A DNA stretch of 64,000 bases from Arsenophonus endosymbiont of Aleurodicus floccissimus (GCF_900343025.1 NZ_OUND01000003.1:338756-402755); one strand, 5' to 3'. Shown: positions 40,914-53,990, numbered from the stretch's first letter. Notes: generated by a model not told the origin, from the letters alone. Made by a program: numbers and translations.

Positions 40914-42272
40914 ATGGGATTTGTTTGGAGTTTAGCGGCATTTATTATTGCATTAGGTGTGCTAATTATCGTACATGAATTTGGCCATTTCTGGGTGGCT
41001 AGGCGCTGTGGTATTTATGTTGAGCGTTTCTCCATTGGGTTTGGTAAAGCCTTGTGGCGTAAAGTCGATCGTCATGGTACAGAATTTGTTATCGCCCTGA
41101 TCCCGTTAGGTGGCTATGTTAAAATGCTAGATGAGCGAGTAGCCGCTGTAGCACCAGAGCGTCGCCACTTTGCTTTTAATAATAAAATAGTAAGACAACG
41201 TGCTGCAGTGATTAGTGCGGGGCCAATAGCCAATTTTTTATTGGCAATATTTGTTTATTGGTTAGTTTTCATTATTGGTATCCCTTCCGTGCGCCCAGTC
41301 ATTGAAGATATTCAGTCAAACTCGATTGCTGAGCAAGCAAATATTTCACCAGGTATGGAACTTAAATCAATAGATGGCATCGAAACCCCTGACTGGAACG
41401 CAGTTCGTCTCGCCTTAATTAGTAAAATTGGTGATAAAGAATTAAGCATGAAGGTTTTACCTATTGGATATTCAACGCCAATAAAAAAAGTGATTGATTT
41501 GCGGGAATGGCATTTTGATCCAGAAACTCAGGATCCGGTTTTATCTTTGGGAATTATGCCAGTTAGTGCCAGGCAAGATCCCATTGTGCGTAATATTCAA
41601 CCTGGTTCAGCGGCGGCATTATCAGGTTTACAAGTAGGAGACAGAATTGTAAAAGTGGGTGATCAGATAATAGATGTTTGGCATCCATTCACCTATTTTG
41701 TTCGGCAAAGTCCTAATATTCCATTGTTATTGACGATCGAAAGACAAGGTGAACAGCAGCAATTGCAATTAACGTTAACACCAGAAGTAAAAACGATAGC
41801 TAAAGGGTGGCAAATTGGATTTGCCGGGCTTGAATTATCAGTAATACCACTTGCAGATGAGTATAAAATCATTCAGCAATATGGTCCGTTTTATGCGTTG
41901 TACCAGGCAACGGATAAAACTTGGCAATTGATGAAGTTGACAGTTAGCATGATAGGTAAATTGGTCACTGGTGATATTAAACTCAATAATCTTAGTGGGC
42001 CTGTTTCTATTGCAAAAGGAGCCGGCATTTCCGCTGAGTCTGGGTTAGTGTATTATCTGATGTTTATTGCATTAATTAGTGTCAATTTAGGGATCATTAA
42101 CCTGTTTCCTTTGCCTGTATTAGATGGTGGGCACTTACTTTTCTTGCTAATCGAAAAGATTAAAGGGAAGCCAGTGTCTGAGCGTGTACAAGACTTCAGC
42201 TATCGTGTTGGTGCTATTGCATTGATATTATTAATGGGGCTTGCACTTTTCAATGATTTCTCTCGTCTTTAA
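40914..42272 (+). CDS. rseP: Site-2 protease RseP
   Basis: Inner-membrane zinc protease that makes the second cut in anti-sigma factor RseA (452 residues; E. coli 450). HEFGH zinc motif at residues 22-26 in the first membrane helix, two PDZ domains (around 115-310; [15 protein letters not shown] in the second), and the C-terminal [13 protein letters not shown] motif with the third ligand. Intact. Suggests the sigma-E envelope response is retained although NlpE and RcsF sensors in this window are not. Confidence 0.95.
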   Translation: MGFVWSLAAFIIALGVLIIVHEFGHFWVARRCGIYVERFSIGFGKALWRKVDRHGTEFVIALIPLGGYVKMLDERVAAVAPERRHFAFNNKIVRQRAAVISAGPIANFLLAIFVYWLVFIIGIPSVRPVIEDIQSNSIAEQANISPGMELKSIDGIETPDWNAVRLALISKIGDKELSMKVLPIGYSTPIKKVIDLREWHFDPETQDPVLSLGIMPVSARQDPIVRNIQPGSAAALSGLQVGDRIVKVGDQIIDVWHPFTYFVRQSPNIPLLLTIERQGEQQQLQLTLTPEVKTIAKGWQIGFAGLELSVIPLADEYKIIQQYGPFYALYQATDKTWQLMKLTVSMIGKLVTGDIKLNNLSGPVSIAKGAGISAESGLVYYLMFIALISVNLGIINLFPLPVLDGGHLLFLLIEKIKGKPVSERVQDFSYRVGAIALILLMGLALFNDFSRL

Positions 42273-42305
42273 GAGAGAGACTAGTTAGGAATACTCATAA
42301 CAATA

Positions 42306-44708
42306 ATGGCGATGAAAAAGTTGCTCATAGCATCGTTACTATTTGGCAGCGCCACTGCATACAGTTCAGATGGGTTTGTAGTTCAAGATATTCATTTTGA
42401 AGGTCTTCAACGCGCCGCCGTTGGTGCAGCACTATTGAATATGCCTGTTCGGATAGGAGATACGATTAATAATGACGATATAGGTCGTATTATTCGAGCG
42501 CTATTTTCAACGGGTAATTTCGAAGATGTTAGAGTTTTGCGTGATGGAAATACGCTTATAGTTCAAGTAAAAGAGCGGCCAACTATTGCAAGCATTACAT
42601 TCTCTGGTAATAAGTCGATTAAAGACGATTTATTAAAGCAAAATCTTGAGGCTTTCAATATTCGCGTTGGTGAAGCTCTTGATCGCACAAAACTGGCGAA
42701 TATCGAAAAGGGTTTGGAAGATTTTTATTACAATGTTGGTAAGTATAATGCGACAGTTAAAGCAGTAATCACACCGCTACCGCGTAATCGTGTTGACTTG
42801 AAATTAATCTTTTCTGAAGGCGTTTCAGCTAAGATCCAACAGATTAACATCGTCGGTAATAAAGCATTTACCACGGGTGAATTGGTAAATCGTTTTCAAT
42901 TACGTGATGATGTGCCCTGGTGGAATTTTATTGCTGATCAAAAATATCAGAAACAAAAACTGGAAGGTGATTTAGAAACTCTACGCAGTTTTTATCTCGA
43001 CCGAGGTTATGCCAAATTTAATATCGACTCAACTAATGTCAGTCTGACACCTGATAAGAAAGGTATTTATGTCACTATCAATGTGACAGAAGGCAATAAA
43101 TATACCATATCAGGCGTTGAATTAAATGGTGAAACTGCTGACCATTATGATGAAATCAAACAATTAATCACCATCAAACCTTTTTCGCTTTATAATGGTA
43201 CTGAAGTTACTAACATGGAGAACAAAATTAAGGATCGCCTGGGTCGTTATGGTTATGCTTATCCCCGTGTTGTTACCCAACCAGAAATCAATGATAAAGA
43301 TAAAACTGTTAAACTGCATGTGAATGTTGATGCAGGTAGCCGTTTCTATGTTCGCCAAATTCGTTTTGTCGGTAATGATGTTAGTAAAGATTCTGTTTTA
43401 CGTCGTGAGATGCGTCAGATGGAAGGCGCTTGGTTAGGCAATGATTTGGTTAATCTGGGCAAAGAACGATTAAATCGGACCGGTTTTTTCGAAACCGTTG
43501 ACGTTGAAACACAACGTGTACCTGGTACATCTGATCAAGTTGATGTGGTCTATAAAGTTAAAGAACGTAATACTGGCTTGATGAACTTCGGCATTGGTTT
43601 TGGTACTGAAAGTGGTATCAGTTTCCAAGTCGGTGTTCAACAAGAAAACTGGCTTGGTACTGGTAATGCTGTTGGTATTAGTGCAAGCAAGAATGATTAT
43701 TCGACTTATGCGGAATTATCATTAACCGATCCTTACTTTACCGTTAATGGTGTCAGCTTGGGTGGGCGATTATTCTATAATAATTTTAGTGCCAAGGATG
43801 CCGATCTTTCACGCTATAATAATAAAACTTATGGTGTTGATAGTACCTTGAGTTTCCCTTTTAATGAAAATAATGCGTTTCGAATTGGGGCAGGTTTTGT
43901 TCATAATTCCCTGTCTGATATGAAAGCTCAAGTCGGAATGTGGCGTTATTTACAAAGTATGGGCCAAAATCCCAATATTGATGATAAAGCACGCTATAAT
44001 GCTAATGATTTTACCCTTAATTTAGGCTGGACTTATAATAACCTGGATCGTGGTTTCTTCCCGACAGCAGGCAATAAAACTTTATTAAATAGTAAAATCA
44101 CCATTCTAGGTTCTAATAATCAATACTATAAGATTCGGTTTGATACATCGCAATATTATCCCATTGATGAGGATAACAAATGGGTATTATTAGGCCGGGC
44201 ACAGTTAGGTTATGGTAATGGTTTTGGTGGTAAAGAATTACCATTTTATGAAAACTTTCATACTGGTGGTGCCGGTACGGTACGTGGTTTTCGTTCTAAT
44301 AATATCGGGCCTAAAGCAATTTATCTTGAAGAAAAAAATGGTGTAGTAAGTCCAAAATCCGGTAGTCCCTCAACGGATGCTGTTGGCGGCAATGCAATGG
44401 CAACAGCGTCATTAGAGTTAATTACGCCAACCCCTTTTATTGATGAAAAATATGCTAATTCGATCAGAACTTCTTTCTTTATTGATGCGGGTACTGTTTG
44501 GGATTCAAATTGGAGTAACACCCGCGCAGACTGGAGAGCAGGAATGCCTGACTATGGTAAGGCATCCAATATTCGAGTTTCGACAGGGATTGCATTACAA
44601 TGGATGTCACCACTTGGTCCGCTGGTCTTCTCTTATGCCAAGCCAATAAAAGATTATGAAGGTGACAAATCTGAAGAGTTTCAGTTTAATATTGGTAGGA
44701 CGTGGTAA
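42306..44708 (+). CDS. bamA: Outer-membrane assembly factor BamA
   Basis: Omp85 core of the BAM complex that inserts beta-barrel proteins (800 residues; E. coli 810). Signal peptide ([17 protein letters not shown]), five POTRA domains (about 22-420, e.g. [19 protein letters not shown] then LKLIFSEG), then a 16-strand barrel with the conserved [12 protein letters not shown] loop-6 motif and a C-terminal Phe-Asn-Ile-Gly-Arg-Thr-Trp closing strand. Start could be the second Met (MKKLLIA). Intact, and followed by skp as usual. Confidence 0.96.
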   Translation: MAMKKLLIASLLFGSATAYSSDGFVVQDIHFEGLQRAAVGAALLNMPVRIGDTINNDDIGRIIRALFSTGNFEDVRVLRDGNTLIVQVKERPTIASITFSGNKSIKDDLLKQNLEAFNIRVGEALDRTKLANIEKGLEDFYYNVGKYNATVKAVITPLPRNRVDLKLIFSEGVSAKIQQINIVGNKAFTTGELVNRFQLRDDVPWWNFIADQKYQKQKLEGDLETLRSFYLDRGYAKFNIDSTNVSLTPDKKGIYVTINVTEGNKYTISGVELNGETADHYDEIKQLITIKPFSLYNGTEVTNMENKIKDRLGRYGYAYPRVVTQPEINDKDKTVKLHVNVDAGSRFYVRQIRFVGNDVSKDSVLRREMRQMEGAWLGNDLVNLGKERLNRTGFFETVDVETQRVPGTSDQVDVVYKVKERNTGLMNFGIGFGTESGISFQVGVQQENWLGTGNAVGISASKNDYSTYAELSLTDPYFTVNGVSLGGRLFYNNFSAKDADLSRYNNKTYGVDSTLSFPFNENNAFRIGAGFVHNSLSDMKAQVGMWRYLQSMGQNPNIDDKARYNANDFTLNLGWTYNNLDRGFFPTAGNKTLLNSKITILGSNNQYYKIRFDTSQYYPIDEDNKWVLLGRAQLGYGNGFGGKELPFYENFHTGGAGTVRGFRSNNIGPKAIYLEEKNGVVSPKSGSPSTDAVGGNAMATASLELITPTPFIDEKYANSIRTSFFIDAGTVWDSNWSNTRADWRAGMPDYGKASNIRVSTGIALQWMSPLGPLVFSYAKPIKDYEGDKSEEFQFNIGRTW

Positions 44709-44768
44709 AACGTCAATTCAATTCATCGATTCGCTTGTGGTCAGATTATAATAGATAAGGAGTTTAGT

Positions 44769-45263
44769 GTGAAAAAATTGTTGTGTGCAGCAGGTTTAGG
44801 TTTGATTTTATCTGTATCTGCCGCCAGTACTTATGCAGAGAAAGTTGCCGTTATTAACGTCGGTGAAGTTTTTCAGAACATAGCAACCAGTAAAGCGGTA
44901 ACTAAGCAACTTGAAAAAGAGTTCAAAGAACGCGCTAATGAGTTGCAAAATATTGAAAAAGATTTACAGGCTCGGGCAGAAAAATTGCAAAAAAGCGCCG
45001 CTAAGCCTAATGAAAAAGATCTTCAAGCGTTTGAGGCTAAGCGGAAAGATTTTCTTCAAAAAGCACAGCAATTTGAACAAGATAACCAACGTCGTCAGCA
45101 AGAAGAGCGTAATAAAATATTGCAAACAATAAAGACGGCAACTAAAGCGGTTGCAGAAAAAGAGCGTTACGACGCGGTTGTTGACGTAAATGCGGTTCTA
45201 TATCCGGAAAACAGTTCTAGCCTGAAAAATATTACCGTTCTGGTTATTAAGAAGGTTAAATAA
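44769..45263 (+). CDS. skp: Periplasmic chaperone Skp (OmpH)
   Basis: Trimeric jellyfish-shaped chaperone carrying outer-membrane proteins to BAM (164 residues; E. coli 161). GTG start after AAGGAG; signal peptide KKLLCAAGLGLILSVSAAS ending near TYAEKVAVINV. The long charged coiled coil (about 35-125) and the AVVDVNAVLYPE C-terminal body are present. Three bases before lpxD. Confidence 0.94.
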   Translation: MKKLLCAAGLGLILSVSAASTYAEKVAVINVGEVFQNIATSKAVTKQLEKEFKERANELQNIEKDLQARAEKLQKSAAKPNEKDLQAFEAKRKDFLQKAQQFEQDNQRRQQEERNKILQTIKTATKAVAEKERYDAVVDVNAVLYPENSSSLKNITVLVIKKVK

Positions 45264-45266
45264 CAG

Positions 45267-46295
45267 ATGGTTTCTATTCGATTAGCTGATTTAGCCCAAC
45301 AATTGGACGCGCAGCTACATGGTGATGGTAATATTACCATCACCGCCATTGCGCCTATGCATTTAGCGAAGAAAGAGCAAATTACTTTTTTATCGGATAG
45401 CCGTTACCTAACGCAATTGGCAAAATGCAAAGCTGCTGCTGTGGTATTAAAGCAGGAGGATCTACCCGAGAGTAAAATAGCCGCATTAGTGGTTAAAGAT
45501 CCTTATCTTGCCTATGCTCGATTAGCTCAAATTTTGGATACCACGCCAAAACCTGCACAAAATATCCATCCTTCAGCGGTTATTGCGGAAGATGTTAAGC
45601 TCGGCGAACATGTTGCCATTGGCGCTAATGCCGTTATTGAGTCAGGGGCGACATTAGGTAATCAGGTTATTATTGGCGCAGGTTGCTTTATTGGTAAAAA
45701 TGTCAAGATCGGTCAGTCTACGCGTTTATGGGCAAATGTTTCTATCTATCATAATGTCGAGATAGGTGAACAGTGCCTTATCCAATCTGGAACAGTTATT
45801 GGTTCAGATGGTTTTGGGTATGCAAATGAGAAAGGCCAATGGATAAAAATACCTCAATTAGGTACAGTTATTATTCGAAATAATGTCGAAATTGGCGCTT
45901 GTACCACCATTGATCGCGGTGCACTGGAGAATACAATAATTGGTAATGGGGTTATCATTGATAACCAATGTCAGATTGCTCACAATGTGATTATCGGTGA
46001 TCATAGTGCTATTGCCGGTGGTGTTATTATGGCCGGTAGCCTGAAAATAGGGCAGTATTGTATGATTGGTGGTGCTAGCGTGATTAATGGACATATGGAA
46101 ATTTGTGATAAAGTTACTATAACCGGAATGGGAATGGTAATGCGTCCAATTAGTGAGCCGGGAATATACTCTTCTGGCATCCCATTACAGCCAAATAAGG
46201 TTTGGCGAAAAACAGCCGCTTTAGTAATGAATATTAATGAAATGGCAAAGCGCATGAAGGCACTAGAACGTAAGGCATTTAGTAAAGATAACTAA
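45267..46295 (+). CDS. lpxD: UDP-3-O-(3-hydroxyacyl)glucosamine N-acyltransferase
   Basis: Third lipid A step (342 residues; E. coli 341). N-terminal uridine-binding domain ([19 protein letters not shown]), then a left-handed beta-helix of hexapeptide repeats ([19 protein letters not shown]...) with the catalytic His in [12 protein letters not shown], and a C-terminal helix. Intact. Confidence 0.96.
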   Translation: MVSIRLADLAQQLDAQLHGDGNITITAIAPMHLAKKEQITFLSDSRYLTQLAKCKAAAVVLKQEDLPESKIAALVVKDPYLAYARLAQILDTTPKPAQNIHPSAVIAEDVKLGEHVAIGANAVIESGATLGNQVIIGAGCFIGKNVKIGQSTRLWANVSIYHNVEIGEQCLIQSGTVIGSDGFGYANEKGQWIKIPQLGTVIIRNNVEIGACTTIDRGALENTIIGNGVIIDNQCQIAHNVIIGDHSAIAGGVIMAGSLKIGQYCMIGGASVINGHMEICDKVTITGMGMVMRPISEPGIYSSGIPLQPNKVWRKTAALVMNINEMAKRMKALERKAFSKDN

Positions 46296-46318
46296 TACCG
46301 CTGTGTAGATTTGTTAAT

Positions 46319-46361
46319 TGCGGCCTGCAGATTACCTTATTGAGGGTTAAAGCAGGCCGCA
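46319..46361 (+). terminator. Hairpin between lpxD and fabZ
   Basis: TGCGGCCTGC (46319-46328) pairs perfectly with GCAGGCCGCA (46352-46361) around a 23-base loop. No immediate T run, so attenuation or mRNA stability is likelier than full termination inside this operon. Confidence 0.55.
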
Positions 46362-46407
46362 TTATTAATATATAATTTTTTAAATTTAAATAAGAAGAGT
46401 CTTTTCT

Positions 46408-46860
46408 ATGAGTGATAAACATACTCTGGATATAGAAGAAATTTTAGGTTTGTTACCCCATCGCTATCCTTTTTTGTTAGTTGATCGTGTATTGGATTTC
46501 GAAGAAGGTAAATTTTTACGAGCAGTAAAAAATGTTTCTTTTAATGAACCTTTCTTTCAAGGTCATTTCCCGGGTAAATCAATATTTCCGGGGGTATTAA
46601 TTCTTGAGGCAATGGCTCAGGCGGCTGGTATTTTAGCCTTCAAAAGTGTAGGAAAATTAGAGCCTGGCGAACTTTATTATTTTGCTGGCATTGACGAAGC
46701 AAGATTTAAACATCCGGTGCAACCTGGTGATCAGATGATTTTTGAGGTAATGTTTGTTAAAACTAAGCGTGGTTTGACGCGTTTTAAAGGTATTGCAAAA
46801 GTGGGTGAAAAAGTTGTTTGTGAAGCGACAATGATGTGTGCTCGCAGCCAAGAAGCGTAA
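46408..46860 (+). CDS. fabZ: 3-hydroxyacyl-[ACP] dehydratase FabZ
   Basis: Hot-dog-fold dehydratase of fatty-acid elongation (150 residues; E. coli 151). Catalytic His53 in [11 protein letters not shown] and Glu67 in [11 protein letters not shown] are present; N-terminal [14 protein letters not shown] is the family hallmark. It shares the hydroxyacyl pool with LpxA/LpxD, hence the operon. Intact. Confidence 0.96.
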   Translation: MSDKHTLDIEEILGLLPHRYPFLLVDRVLDFEEGKFLRAVKNVSFNEPFFQGHFPGKSIFPGVLILEAMAQAAGILAFKSVGKLEPGELYYFAGIDEARFKHPVQPGDQMIFEVMFVKTKRGLTRFKGIAKVGEKVVCEATMMCARSQEA

Positions 46861-46874
46861 AAATGAGGGCTGAT

Positions 46875-47672
46875 ATGATTAATAAAACAGTGATTATTCA
46901 TCCCTCTTCTATTATTGAAGAGGGCGCGATTATCGGTGCGAATGTCCGCATAGGCCCGTTTTGCTATATTAGTTCTCAGGTTGAAATTGGTGCAGATACC
47001 ACACTGAAATCTCATGTGGTCGTCAATTGCAGTACTAAAATTGGTTGTAATAATCAGATATTTCAGTTTGTCACGATAGGTGAAATTAATCAGGATCTAA
47101 AATACCAAGGAGAGCCAACTCGAGTTGAGATTGGTGATCGCAATCGCATTAGGGAGAGTTGTACCATTCACCGTGGAACCCTACAAGGCGGAGGTTTAAC
47201 CAAAATAGGTCATGATAATCTATTGATGGTAAATACCCATATCGCCCATGATTGTTTGTTAGGCAATTATTGTATAATTGCTAATAACGGTACGCTTGGT
47301 GGACATGTTAAACTAGATGATTATGCCATCATTGGTGGTATGAGTGCGGTGCATCAATTTTGCCAAATTGGTGCTCATGTTATGGTTGGTGGCTGCTCTG
47401 GTGTTGTCCAAGATGTTCCGCCTTATGTCATTGCGCAAGGTAATCATGCGACTCCTTATGGTGTGAATATTGAGGGTTTAAAACGTCGTGGCTTTGATAA
47501 AGAATCACTACATGCGATTAGGAATGCGTATAAAATCCTTTACCGATGTGGTAAAACGCTAGATGAAGCCAGACAAGAATTGGTCGTTCTAGGTGAAAAG
47601 AATCAACAGGTAAAAATACTGAGTGATTTTTTAGAGAATTCAGCGCAATCTAACCGCGGGATTATTCGTTAA
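46875..47672 (+). CDS. lpxA: UDP-GlcNAc acyltransferase LpxA
   Basis: First lipid A step (265 residues from ATG 46875; E. coli 262). Trimeric beta-helix: [40 protein letters not shown], and the catalytic His in [19 protein letters not shown] segment ([19 protein letters not shown]) binds product. ATG 46863 is in frame and possible, but 46875 has the better GAGGG spacing and matches the family start MI(D/N)K. Confidence 0.95.
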   Translation: MINKTVIIHPSSIIEEGAIIGANVRIGPFCYISSQVEIGADTTLKSHVVVNCSTKIGCNNQIFQFVTIGEINQDLKYQGEPTRVEIGDRNRIRESCTIHRGTLQGGGLTKIGHDNLLMVNTHIAHDCLLGNYCIIANNGTLGGHVKLDDYAIIGGMSAVHQFCQIGAHVMVGGCSGVVQDVPPYVIAQGNHATPYGVNIEGLKRRGFDKESLHAIRNAYKILYRCGKTLDEARQELVVLGEKNQQVKILSDFLENSAQSNRGIIR

Positions 47673-47700
47673 CAAGCAACATGAATAGGAGAAATCTTTG

Positions 47701-48870
47701 GTGAATAGTCATCAAGTTGCAATTCAACAACGACCTTTGACTATTGGTCTCGTTGCAGGAGAAACCTCAGGCGACATACTTGGTGCTAGTCTTATTCGCG
47801 CGCTAAAACAGCAAGTCCCTAATGCGCATTTTGTCGGTGTCGCAGGTCCATTAATGCAAGCTGAGGGCTGTGAAGCCTGGTATGAAATGGAAGAACTTGC
47901 TGTAATGGGGATTGTTGAAGTTTTGGAGCGATTAGCGCGATTATTAAAAATTCGAGCTGACCTAACTAAACGTTTCGCTAAATTGCGGCCTGATGTATTT
48001 GTTGGCATAGATGCGCCTGACTTTAATATTACCCTTGAGCGAAAATTAAAGCAAACAGGGGTCAAAACCATTCATTATGTCAGTCCTTCTGTTTGGGCGT
48101 GGAGACAAGATCGTGTTTTCAAGATAGGGGAGGCGACCGACCTGGTGCTTGCTTTGTTACCCTTTGAAAAAAGGTTTTATGACCGCTACAACATTCCCTG
48201 CCGTTTTATTGGCCATACGATGGCTGATATCATACCGCTACGGCCTGATAAACAGGCTGCCAGAGCACAACTAAATATAACCCAAGATGCTAAGTGTTTG
48301 GCCATTTTGCCGGGTAGCCGTCGGGCTGAAGTTGAAATATTAAGTGCAGACTTTTTGCACACCGCCCAAATTTTGGTAAAAGATTTTCCTCATTTGCAAA
48401 TCTTAGTTCTTATCGTCAATCAACAGCGCCGGCAGCAGTTTGAAGCGATTTATCGTGAGATTTCGCCAACCTTACCACTGAAAATTTTAGATGGCCAAGC
48501 GCGGATAGCTATGATCGCAGCCGATGTAACTTTATTAGCTTCGGGAACAGCTTCATTAGAATGTATGTTAGCAAAATGTCCGATGGTAGTTGGATATCGA
48601 ATGAAATTAGTGACTTATTGGCTAGCTAAACGTTTGGTTAAAATCCCTTTTATTTCATTGCCTAATTTATTGGAGGGCAAAGAATTGGTTAAAGAATATA
48701 TTCAGCAAGATTGTCAACCTGAACAATTAGCTGGTTCACTTAAGTCTTTACTAATCGACGAAAAAAAGGTTGAGCAGCTAAAACAAACCTTCTTGCAACT
48801 ACATAAAAGTATCCGTTGTCACGCTGATCAACAAGCGGCAGAGGCTGTCTTGGAGCTAAGTATAAAATGA
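47701..48870 (+). CDS. lpxB: Lipid A disaccharide synthase
   Basis: GT19 glycosyltransferase joining UDP-diacylglucosamine and lipid X (389 residues; E. coli 382). [20 protein letters not shown] at the N-terminus, [34 protein letters not shown] and [20 protein letters not shown] are intact. Start GTG 47701 (eight bases after AGGAG); a TTG one codon earlier is possible. Stop overlaps rnhB as ATGA. Confidence 0.94.
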   Translation: MNSHQVAIQQRPLTIGLVAGETSGDILGASLIRALKQQVPNAHFVGVAGPLMQAEGCEAWYEMEELAVMGIVEVLERLARLLKIRADLTKRFAKLRPDVFVGIDAPDFNITLERKLKQTGVKTIHYVSPSVWAWRQDRVFKIGEATDLVLALLPFEKRFYDRYNIPCRFIGHTMADIIPLRPDKQAARAQLNITQDAKCLAILPGSRRAEVEILSADFLHTAQILVKDFPHLQILVLIVNQQRRQQFEAIYREISPTLPLKILDGQARIAMIAADVTLLASGTASLECMLAKCPMVVGYRMKLVTYWLAKRLVKIPFISLPNLLEGKELVKEYIQQDCQPEQLAGSLKSLLIDEKKVEQLKQTFLQLHKSIRCHADQQAAEAVLELSIK

Positions 48871-49469
48871 ATAATTTTATTTATCCTAAAGCAAAATTTA
48901 TTGCGGGTGTTGATGAGGTTGGTCGAGGACCTTTAGTTGGAGCAGTAGTAACAGCCGCCGTAATTTTAGATCCCAAACAGCCAATAATAGGATTGGCTGA
49001 TTCAAAAAAATTAACCGAAAAGCGGCGTAATGCACTTTATATTGAAATTCAAAACAAAGCATTGTGTTGGAGCATTGGGCGTACAGAACCTGAAGAGATT
49101 GATAAAATCAACATTTTGCAGGCAACTTTTTTAGCCATGCGTAGGGCTGTGGCGGCACTTACCACTATGCCTGATTTTGTTTTGGCCGATGGCAATAAGA
49201 GCCCAGGCTTTGCTGTACCTTCTAAGGCGATTATTAAAGGTGATAGTTTGGTGCAGGAAATTAGTGCCGCGTCAATATTAGCGAAAGTGACCCGAGATAG
49301 CGAAATGCGCGAGTTAGATATCCTTTATCCAGAATATGGTTTTGCTCAACATAAAGGCTACCCAACGGCATTTCATTTAGAAAAACTAGCTCAGCATGGT
49401 GCGACACAGTTTCATCGTAAAAGTTTTGCTCCTGTTCGCCGAGTACTGAGTTGCAAAGAGTATAGCTAA
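48867..49469 (+). CDS. rnhB: Ribonuclease HII
   Basis: Removes ribonucleotides from DNA (200 residues; E. coli 198). Catalytic Asp-Glu in [26 protein letters not shown], Asp in LADG, and Asp in AKVTRDSEM followed by GYPTAFH. Overlaps lpxB by four bases and precedes dnaE by four. Intact. Confidence 0.95.
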   Translation: MNNFIYPKAKFIAGVDEVGRGPLVGAVVTAAVILDPKQPIIGLADSKKLTEKRRNALYIEIQNKALCWSIGRTEPEEIDKINILQATFLAMRRAVAALTTMPDFVLADGNKSPGFAVPSKAIIKGDSLVQEISAASILAKVTRDSEMRELDILYPEYGFAQHKGYPTAFHLEKLAQHGATQFHRKSFAPVRRVLSCKEYS

Positions 49470-49473
49470 GAAA

Positions 49474-52400
49474 ATGGCCGAACCACGTTTCATACACTTA
49501 CGCGTACATAGTGACTATTCCATTATTGATGGATTAGCAAAAATTAATCCACTCGTTAATCGAGTGGCAGAATTAGGTATGCCTGCATTGGCAATAACCG
49601 ATTTTACCAATCTTTATGGTTTAATAAAATTTTATGGTGCGGCACATTCTGCCAGAGTTAAGCCCATTATTGGTGCAGATTTTTATCTAGAGAGTGAATT
49701 ACTCGGCGATGAAGTTGCCCATTTAACTATCCTGGCCAAGGATAATAAAGGTTACCATAATCTAACCCTGCTTATTTCCGCAGCCTATCAAAAAGGCTAT
49801 GGCGTGATCGGACCAACTATCAAACGAGACTGGCTAGTAACCCATAAAGAGGGACTATTATTACTCTCTGGTGGCTGCGTAGGAGATGTAGGTAAATTTC
49901 TGTTGCGCGGAAATCAGCAACTGGTTGAACAATGTTTGGATTTTTATCAAACCCATTTCCCAGATAACTATTATTTAGAAATTGTCAGAACTGGACGGCT
50001 TGATGAAGAGAGTTATTTACATGCCGCTGTTAAATTGGCCGCACAAAAAGGTGTGCCAGTCGTTGCCACGAATAATGTACGCTTTATTAATAGCGATGAT
50101 TTTGCTGCCCATGAAATACGGGTTGCGATCCATGATAGTTTTACACTCGCTGATCCGAAAAGACCAAAAAATTATAGTCCTCAGCAATATCTACGCAGTG
50201 AACAGGAAATGGTTGAGTTATTTGCCGACATTCCTGAAGCATTGGAAAATAGTGTCGAAATTGCTAAGCGCTGTAATGTAATGATGCGTTTAGGCGAATA
50301 TTTTTTGCCGCAATTCCCGACCGGCGATATGGCAACGGAAGATTTCCTGATCAAATGTGCAAAAGCAGGGCTGGAAGAGCGTTTACAATTTCTTTATCCC
50401 GACGAGAAAGAGAGAGCTGAGCGACGGGTTGAATATGATCAACGTTTAAATATCGAGTTACGAGTGATTAATCAGATGGGATTTCCTGGTTATTTTCTGA
50501 TCGTAATGGAGTTTATTCAATGGTCAAAAGATAACGCCATTCCAGTTGGCCCGGGACGAGGATCAGGCGCAGGCTCATTAGTCGCTTACGCATTAAAAAT
50601 TACGGACTTGGATCCGCTTCAATTTGATCTGCTATTTGAGCGTTTTCTTAATCCTGAGCGTGTTTCCATGCCTGACTTTGATGTTGATTTTTGTATGGAA
50701 AAACGTGATCAGGTCATTGAACATGTTGCGCAAATGTATGGTCGTGAAGCTGTCTCACAAATTATTACTTTTGGTACAGATGGCAGCAAAAGCGGTTATT
50801 CGAGATGTTGGTCGGGTACTGGGGTATCCGTATGGATTTGTTGATCGTATCGCCAAATTAGTTCCGCTAGATCCTGGTATGACGCTTGAAAAAGCATTCG
50901 TTGTAGAACCACAATTGCAAGAAATTTATGATGCTGATGAAGAAGTTAAACCATTAATAGACATGGCGCGCAAACTTGAAGGTGTGACACGTAATGCAGG
51001 TAAACATGCGGGTGGAGTAGTCATTGCGCCGACCAAAATAACAGATTTTGCCCCCCTTTATTGTGATCCTGAAGGGCAAAATCCGCTTACCCAATTTGAT
51101 AAAAATGATGTTGAATACGCCGGGATGGTAAAATTTGATTTTCTTGGTCTAAGGACTTTGACAATTATTAGTTGGGCGTTAGATATGATTAATCAATGCC
51201 AGGCAAAACAAAATTTAGCGCCCATCGATATCGCGACCATCCCTCTCGATGATCAAAAATGTTTTGAGCTATTGCAACGGGCCACAACGACAGCGGTATT
51301 TCAATTAGAATCTCAGGGTATGAAAGACTTGATTAAGCGATTACGCCCTGATTGCTTTGAAGATATGATTGCTCTGGTTGCACTTTTTCGTCCCGGCCCA
51401 TTACAATCAGGGATGGTGGATAATTTTATTGATCGTAAGCATGGACGAGAAGCCATCTCTTATCCTGATGTTGAATGGCAGCATGAATCATTACAACCGG
51501 TTTTAGAGCCTACCTACGGTATCATTCTTTATCAAGAACAAGTTATGCAGATTGCTCAGGTGCTTGCTGGTTATACGCTAGGGGGAGCAGATATGCTCCG
51601 TCGGGCGATGGGTAAGAAAAAGCCTGAAGAAATGGCACAACAGCGCTCAGTTTTTGAGGCAGGAGCGGTTAAAAATGGTATTGACGGTGAGTTAGGTATG
51701 AAAATCTTTGACCTGGTAGAAAAATTTGCCGGTTACGGATTTAATAAATCACATTCTGCTGCTTATGCTTTAGTTTCATACCAGACCCTTTGGTTAAAAA
51801 CACATTATCCAGCTGAATTTATGGCAGCAGTGATGACAGCGGATATGGATAATACCGAGAAAGTGGTTGGTTTAGTTGATGAATGCTGGCGTATGGGGTT
51901 GAAAGTACTACCACCGGATATCAACAGTGGATTATATCATTTTCATGTCAATGATAGCGGTGAAATTGTTTATGGAATTGGCGCAATAAAAGGTGTTGGT
52001 GAAGGTCCAATCGAAGCTATTATTGAATCTCGTCAAAAAGGCGGTTATTTTAAAGAAATTTTTGATCTTTGTGCACGGGTTGATACTAAAAAGCTTAATC
52101 GTCGCGTGATGGAAAAATTGATTATGTCCGGGGCTTTTGATCATTTAGGTCCGCACCGTGCTGCATTAATGTCTTCATTAGAAGATGCCTTAAAAGCGGC
52201 AGATCAACACGCTAAAGCTGAAATAATTGGACAAACTGATATGTTTGGTGTATTAACTGAAGCGCCTGAGCAGGTTGAACAATCTTATGCTAGTGTAGCT
52301 AAATGGTCTGAACAGCTTATATTAGAAGGTGAACGCGAAACATTGGGTCTCTATTTAACGGGACATCCTATTACCGCTTATTTGTCTGAAATTGAACATT

Positions 52401-52960
52401 ATACTAGTGGATTAAGATTAAAGGATGTGAATCCAACGCCTCGGGGGGGACAGATGTCAACAGTGGTTGGTTTAGCGCTGACCGCTAAAGTAGTAACCAC
52501 TAAACGTGGCAACAGAATAGGTATATGTACTTTGGATGATCGCTCTGGACGCTTGGATATAATGTTATTTTCAGATGCGTTAGAAAAGTATCAGCATCTA
52601 CTTGAAAAAAATAAAATATTAATTGCCACAGGTCAGGTCAGCTTTGATGATTTCAATGGTGGTAATAAAATGTCTGTTCGTGAACTGATGGATCTTAGTG
52701 AAGCTCGTGAGAAATATGCCAGAGGTATTGCTATTTCATTGACAGATAGACAAATTGATGACCAATTATTAAACCGTCTTCGTAGCACATTGGAACCTTA
52801 TCGTTCAGGAACAATACCTGTTCATCTTTATTATCAGAAGAAAGACGCTCGCGCTAAATTAAAATTAGGCGTCACTTGGCGGGTTACTCCGACCGATAAT
52901 CTTTTGACTGAGTTGCGAACTCTGCTAGGTAATCAGCAGGTAGAATTAGAATTTGACTAA
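49474..52960 (+). CDS. dnaE: DNA polymerase III alpha, one apparent frameshift
   Basis: Replicative polymerase catalytic subunit, essential (about 1160 codons, as in E. coli). PHP domain ([18 protein letters not shown]), [20 protein letters not shown] and catalytic [14 protein letters not shown] in frame one. After ITFGT the frame is lost: one extra G (50779) makes ACAGATGG where ACAATGG would continue as [15 protein letters not shown]. The rest (HHH, beta-clamp and OB regions, e.g. [19 protein letters not shown]) is intact to 52960. It does not sit in a long homopolymer. Most likely an error or very recent. Confidence 0.88.
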
Positions 52961-52971
52961 ATAGGAATATT

Positions 52972-53931
52972 ATGAGTCTTAATTTTCTGGATTTTGAACA
53001 GCCGATTGCGGAGTTGGAAGCAAAAATAAACTCGTTAACGGCAGTAAATCGTCAGGATACCAAGCTAGATATTGACCTAGATGAAGAGGTCGCTAGACTT
53101 TGCGAAAAGAGTTTAGAGTTAACACGCAAAATTTTTTCTGACTTAGGTGCTTGGCAAATAGCACAACTTGCTCGTCACCCGATGCGACCTTACACTCTGG
53201 ATTATACTGGACGTATATTCACGCATTTCCAAGAGCTAGCGGGTGATCGTGCTTATGCTGATGATAAAGCCATTATTGGTGGATTGGCTCGATTGGATGG
53301 GCGTCCAGTAATGATTATTGGTCATCAGAAAGGACGTGAAACAAAAGAAAAAATTCGGCGTAATTTTGGCATGCCAGCACCGGAAGGATACCGCAAGGCT
53401 TTACGATTAATGGAAATTGCTGAGCGTTTTAAGTTACCGATTATTACCTTTATCGATACACCAGGAGCTTATCCAGGTATTGGAGCGGAAGAGCGCGGTC
53501 AATCCGAAGCGATTGCCCGTAATTTACGTGAAATGTCCAGGCTCTCTGTTCCTATTATCTGTACGGTAATTGGTGAGGGCGGCTCTGGAGGGGCATTAGC
53601 GATTGGCGTTGGTGATAAAGTCAATATGCTGCAGTACAGTACTTATTCTGTCATTTCACCCGAGGGTTGTGCTTCTATTCTTTGGAAAAGTGCAGATAAA
53701 GCCCCATTAGCTGTAGAAGCGATGGGGATCACTGCTTCACGTTTAAAATCACTTAATCTGATTGATAATATTGTTGAAGAGCCGTTGGGTGGCGCACATC
53801 GTAATTATGAACAAATTGCGTATAATCTTAAACAGCGTATTTTAAATGATTTGAGTGATATCGATGTATTTAGTCCTGAAGAGTTGAGAAACCGTCGTTA
53901 TCAACGTTTAATGGAATGTGGTTATTGCTAA
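52972..53931 (+). CDS. accA: Acetyl-CoA carboxylase carboxyltransferase alpha
   Basis: Carboxyltransferase subunit making malonyl-CoA with AccD (319 residues, as in E. coli). [17 protein letters not shown] start, [39 protein letters not shown] (20 residues), [14 protein letters not shown] oxyanion-type loops and a complete C-terminus. Eleven bases after dnaE. E. coli ldcC and yaeR, which follow, are absent. Confidence 0.96.
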   Translation: MSLNFLDFEQPIAELEAKINSLTAVNRQDTKLDIDLDEEVARLCEKSLELTRKIFSDLGAWQIAQLARHPMRPYTLDYTGRIFTHFQELAGDRAYADDKAIIGGLARLDGRPVMIIGHQKGRETKEKIRRNFGMPAPEGYRKALRLMEIAERFKLPIITFIDTPGAYPGIGAEERGQSEAIARNLREMSRLSVPIICTVIGEGGSGGALAIGVGDKVNMLQYSTYSVISPEGCASILWKSADKAPLAVEAMGITASRLKSLNLIDNIVEEPLGGAHRNYEQIAYNLKQRILNDLSDIDVFSPEELRNRRYQRLMECGYC

Positions 53932-53952
53932 TTTTACGCTAGCTAAGGTATA

Positions 53953-53990
53953 AAAATGGAAATAACCATTAATAGTTATTTTCATTTTTT
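53953..53990 (+). terminator. Terminator after accA
   Basis: 14-bp stem (53953-53966 with 53975-53988, one G-U) around an 8-base loop; the stem's own T-rich right arm runs into TTTTTT. End of the long lpx-dnaE-accA operon. Confidence 0.7.

Noticed and set aside
50765..50790. Programmed frameshift or split intein in dnaE
   Set aside because: No slippery heptamer, no upstream Shine-Dalgarno-like stimulator, and no intein sequence between the halves; the break is one inserted base.
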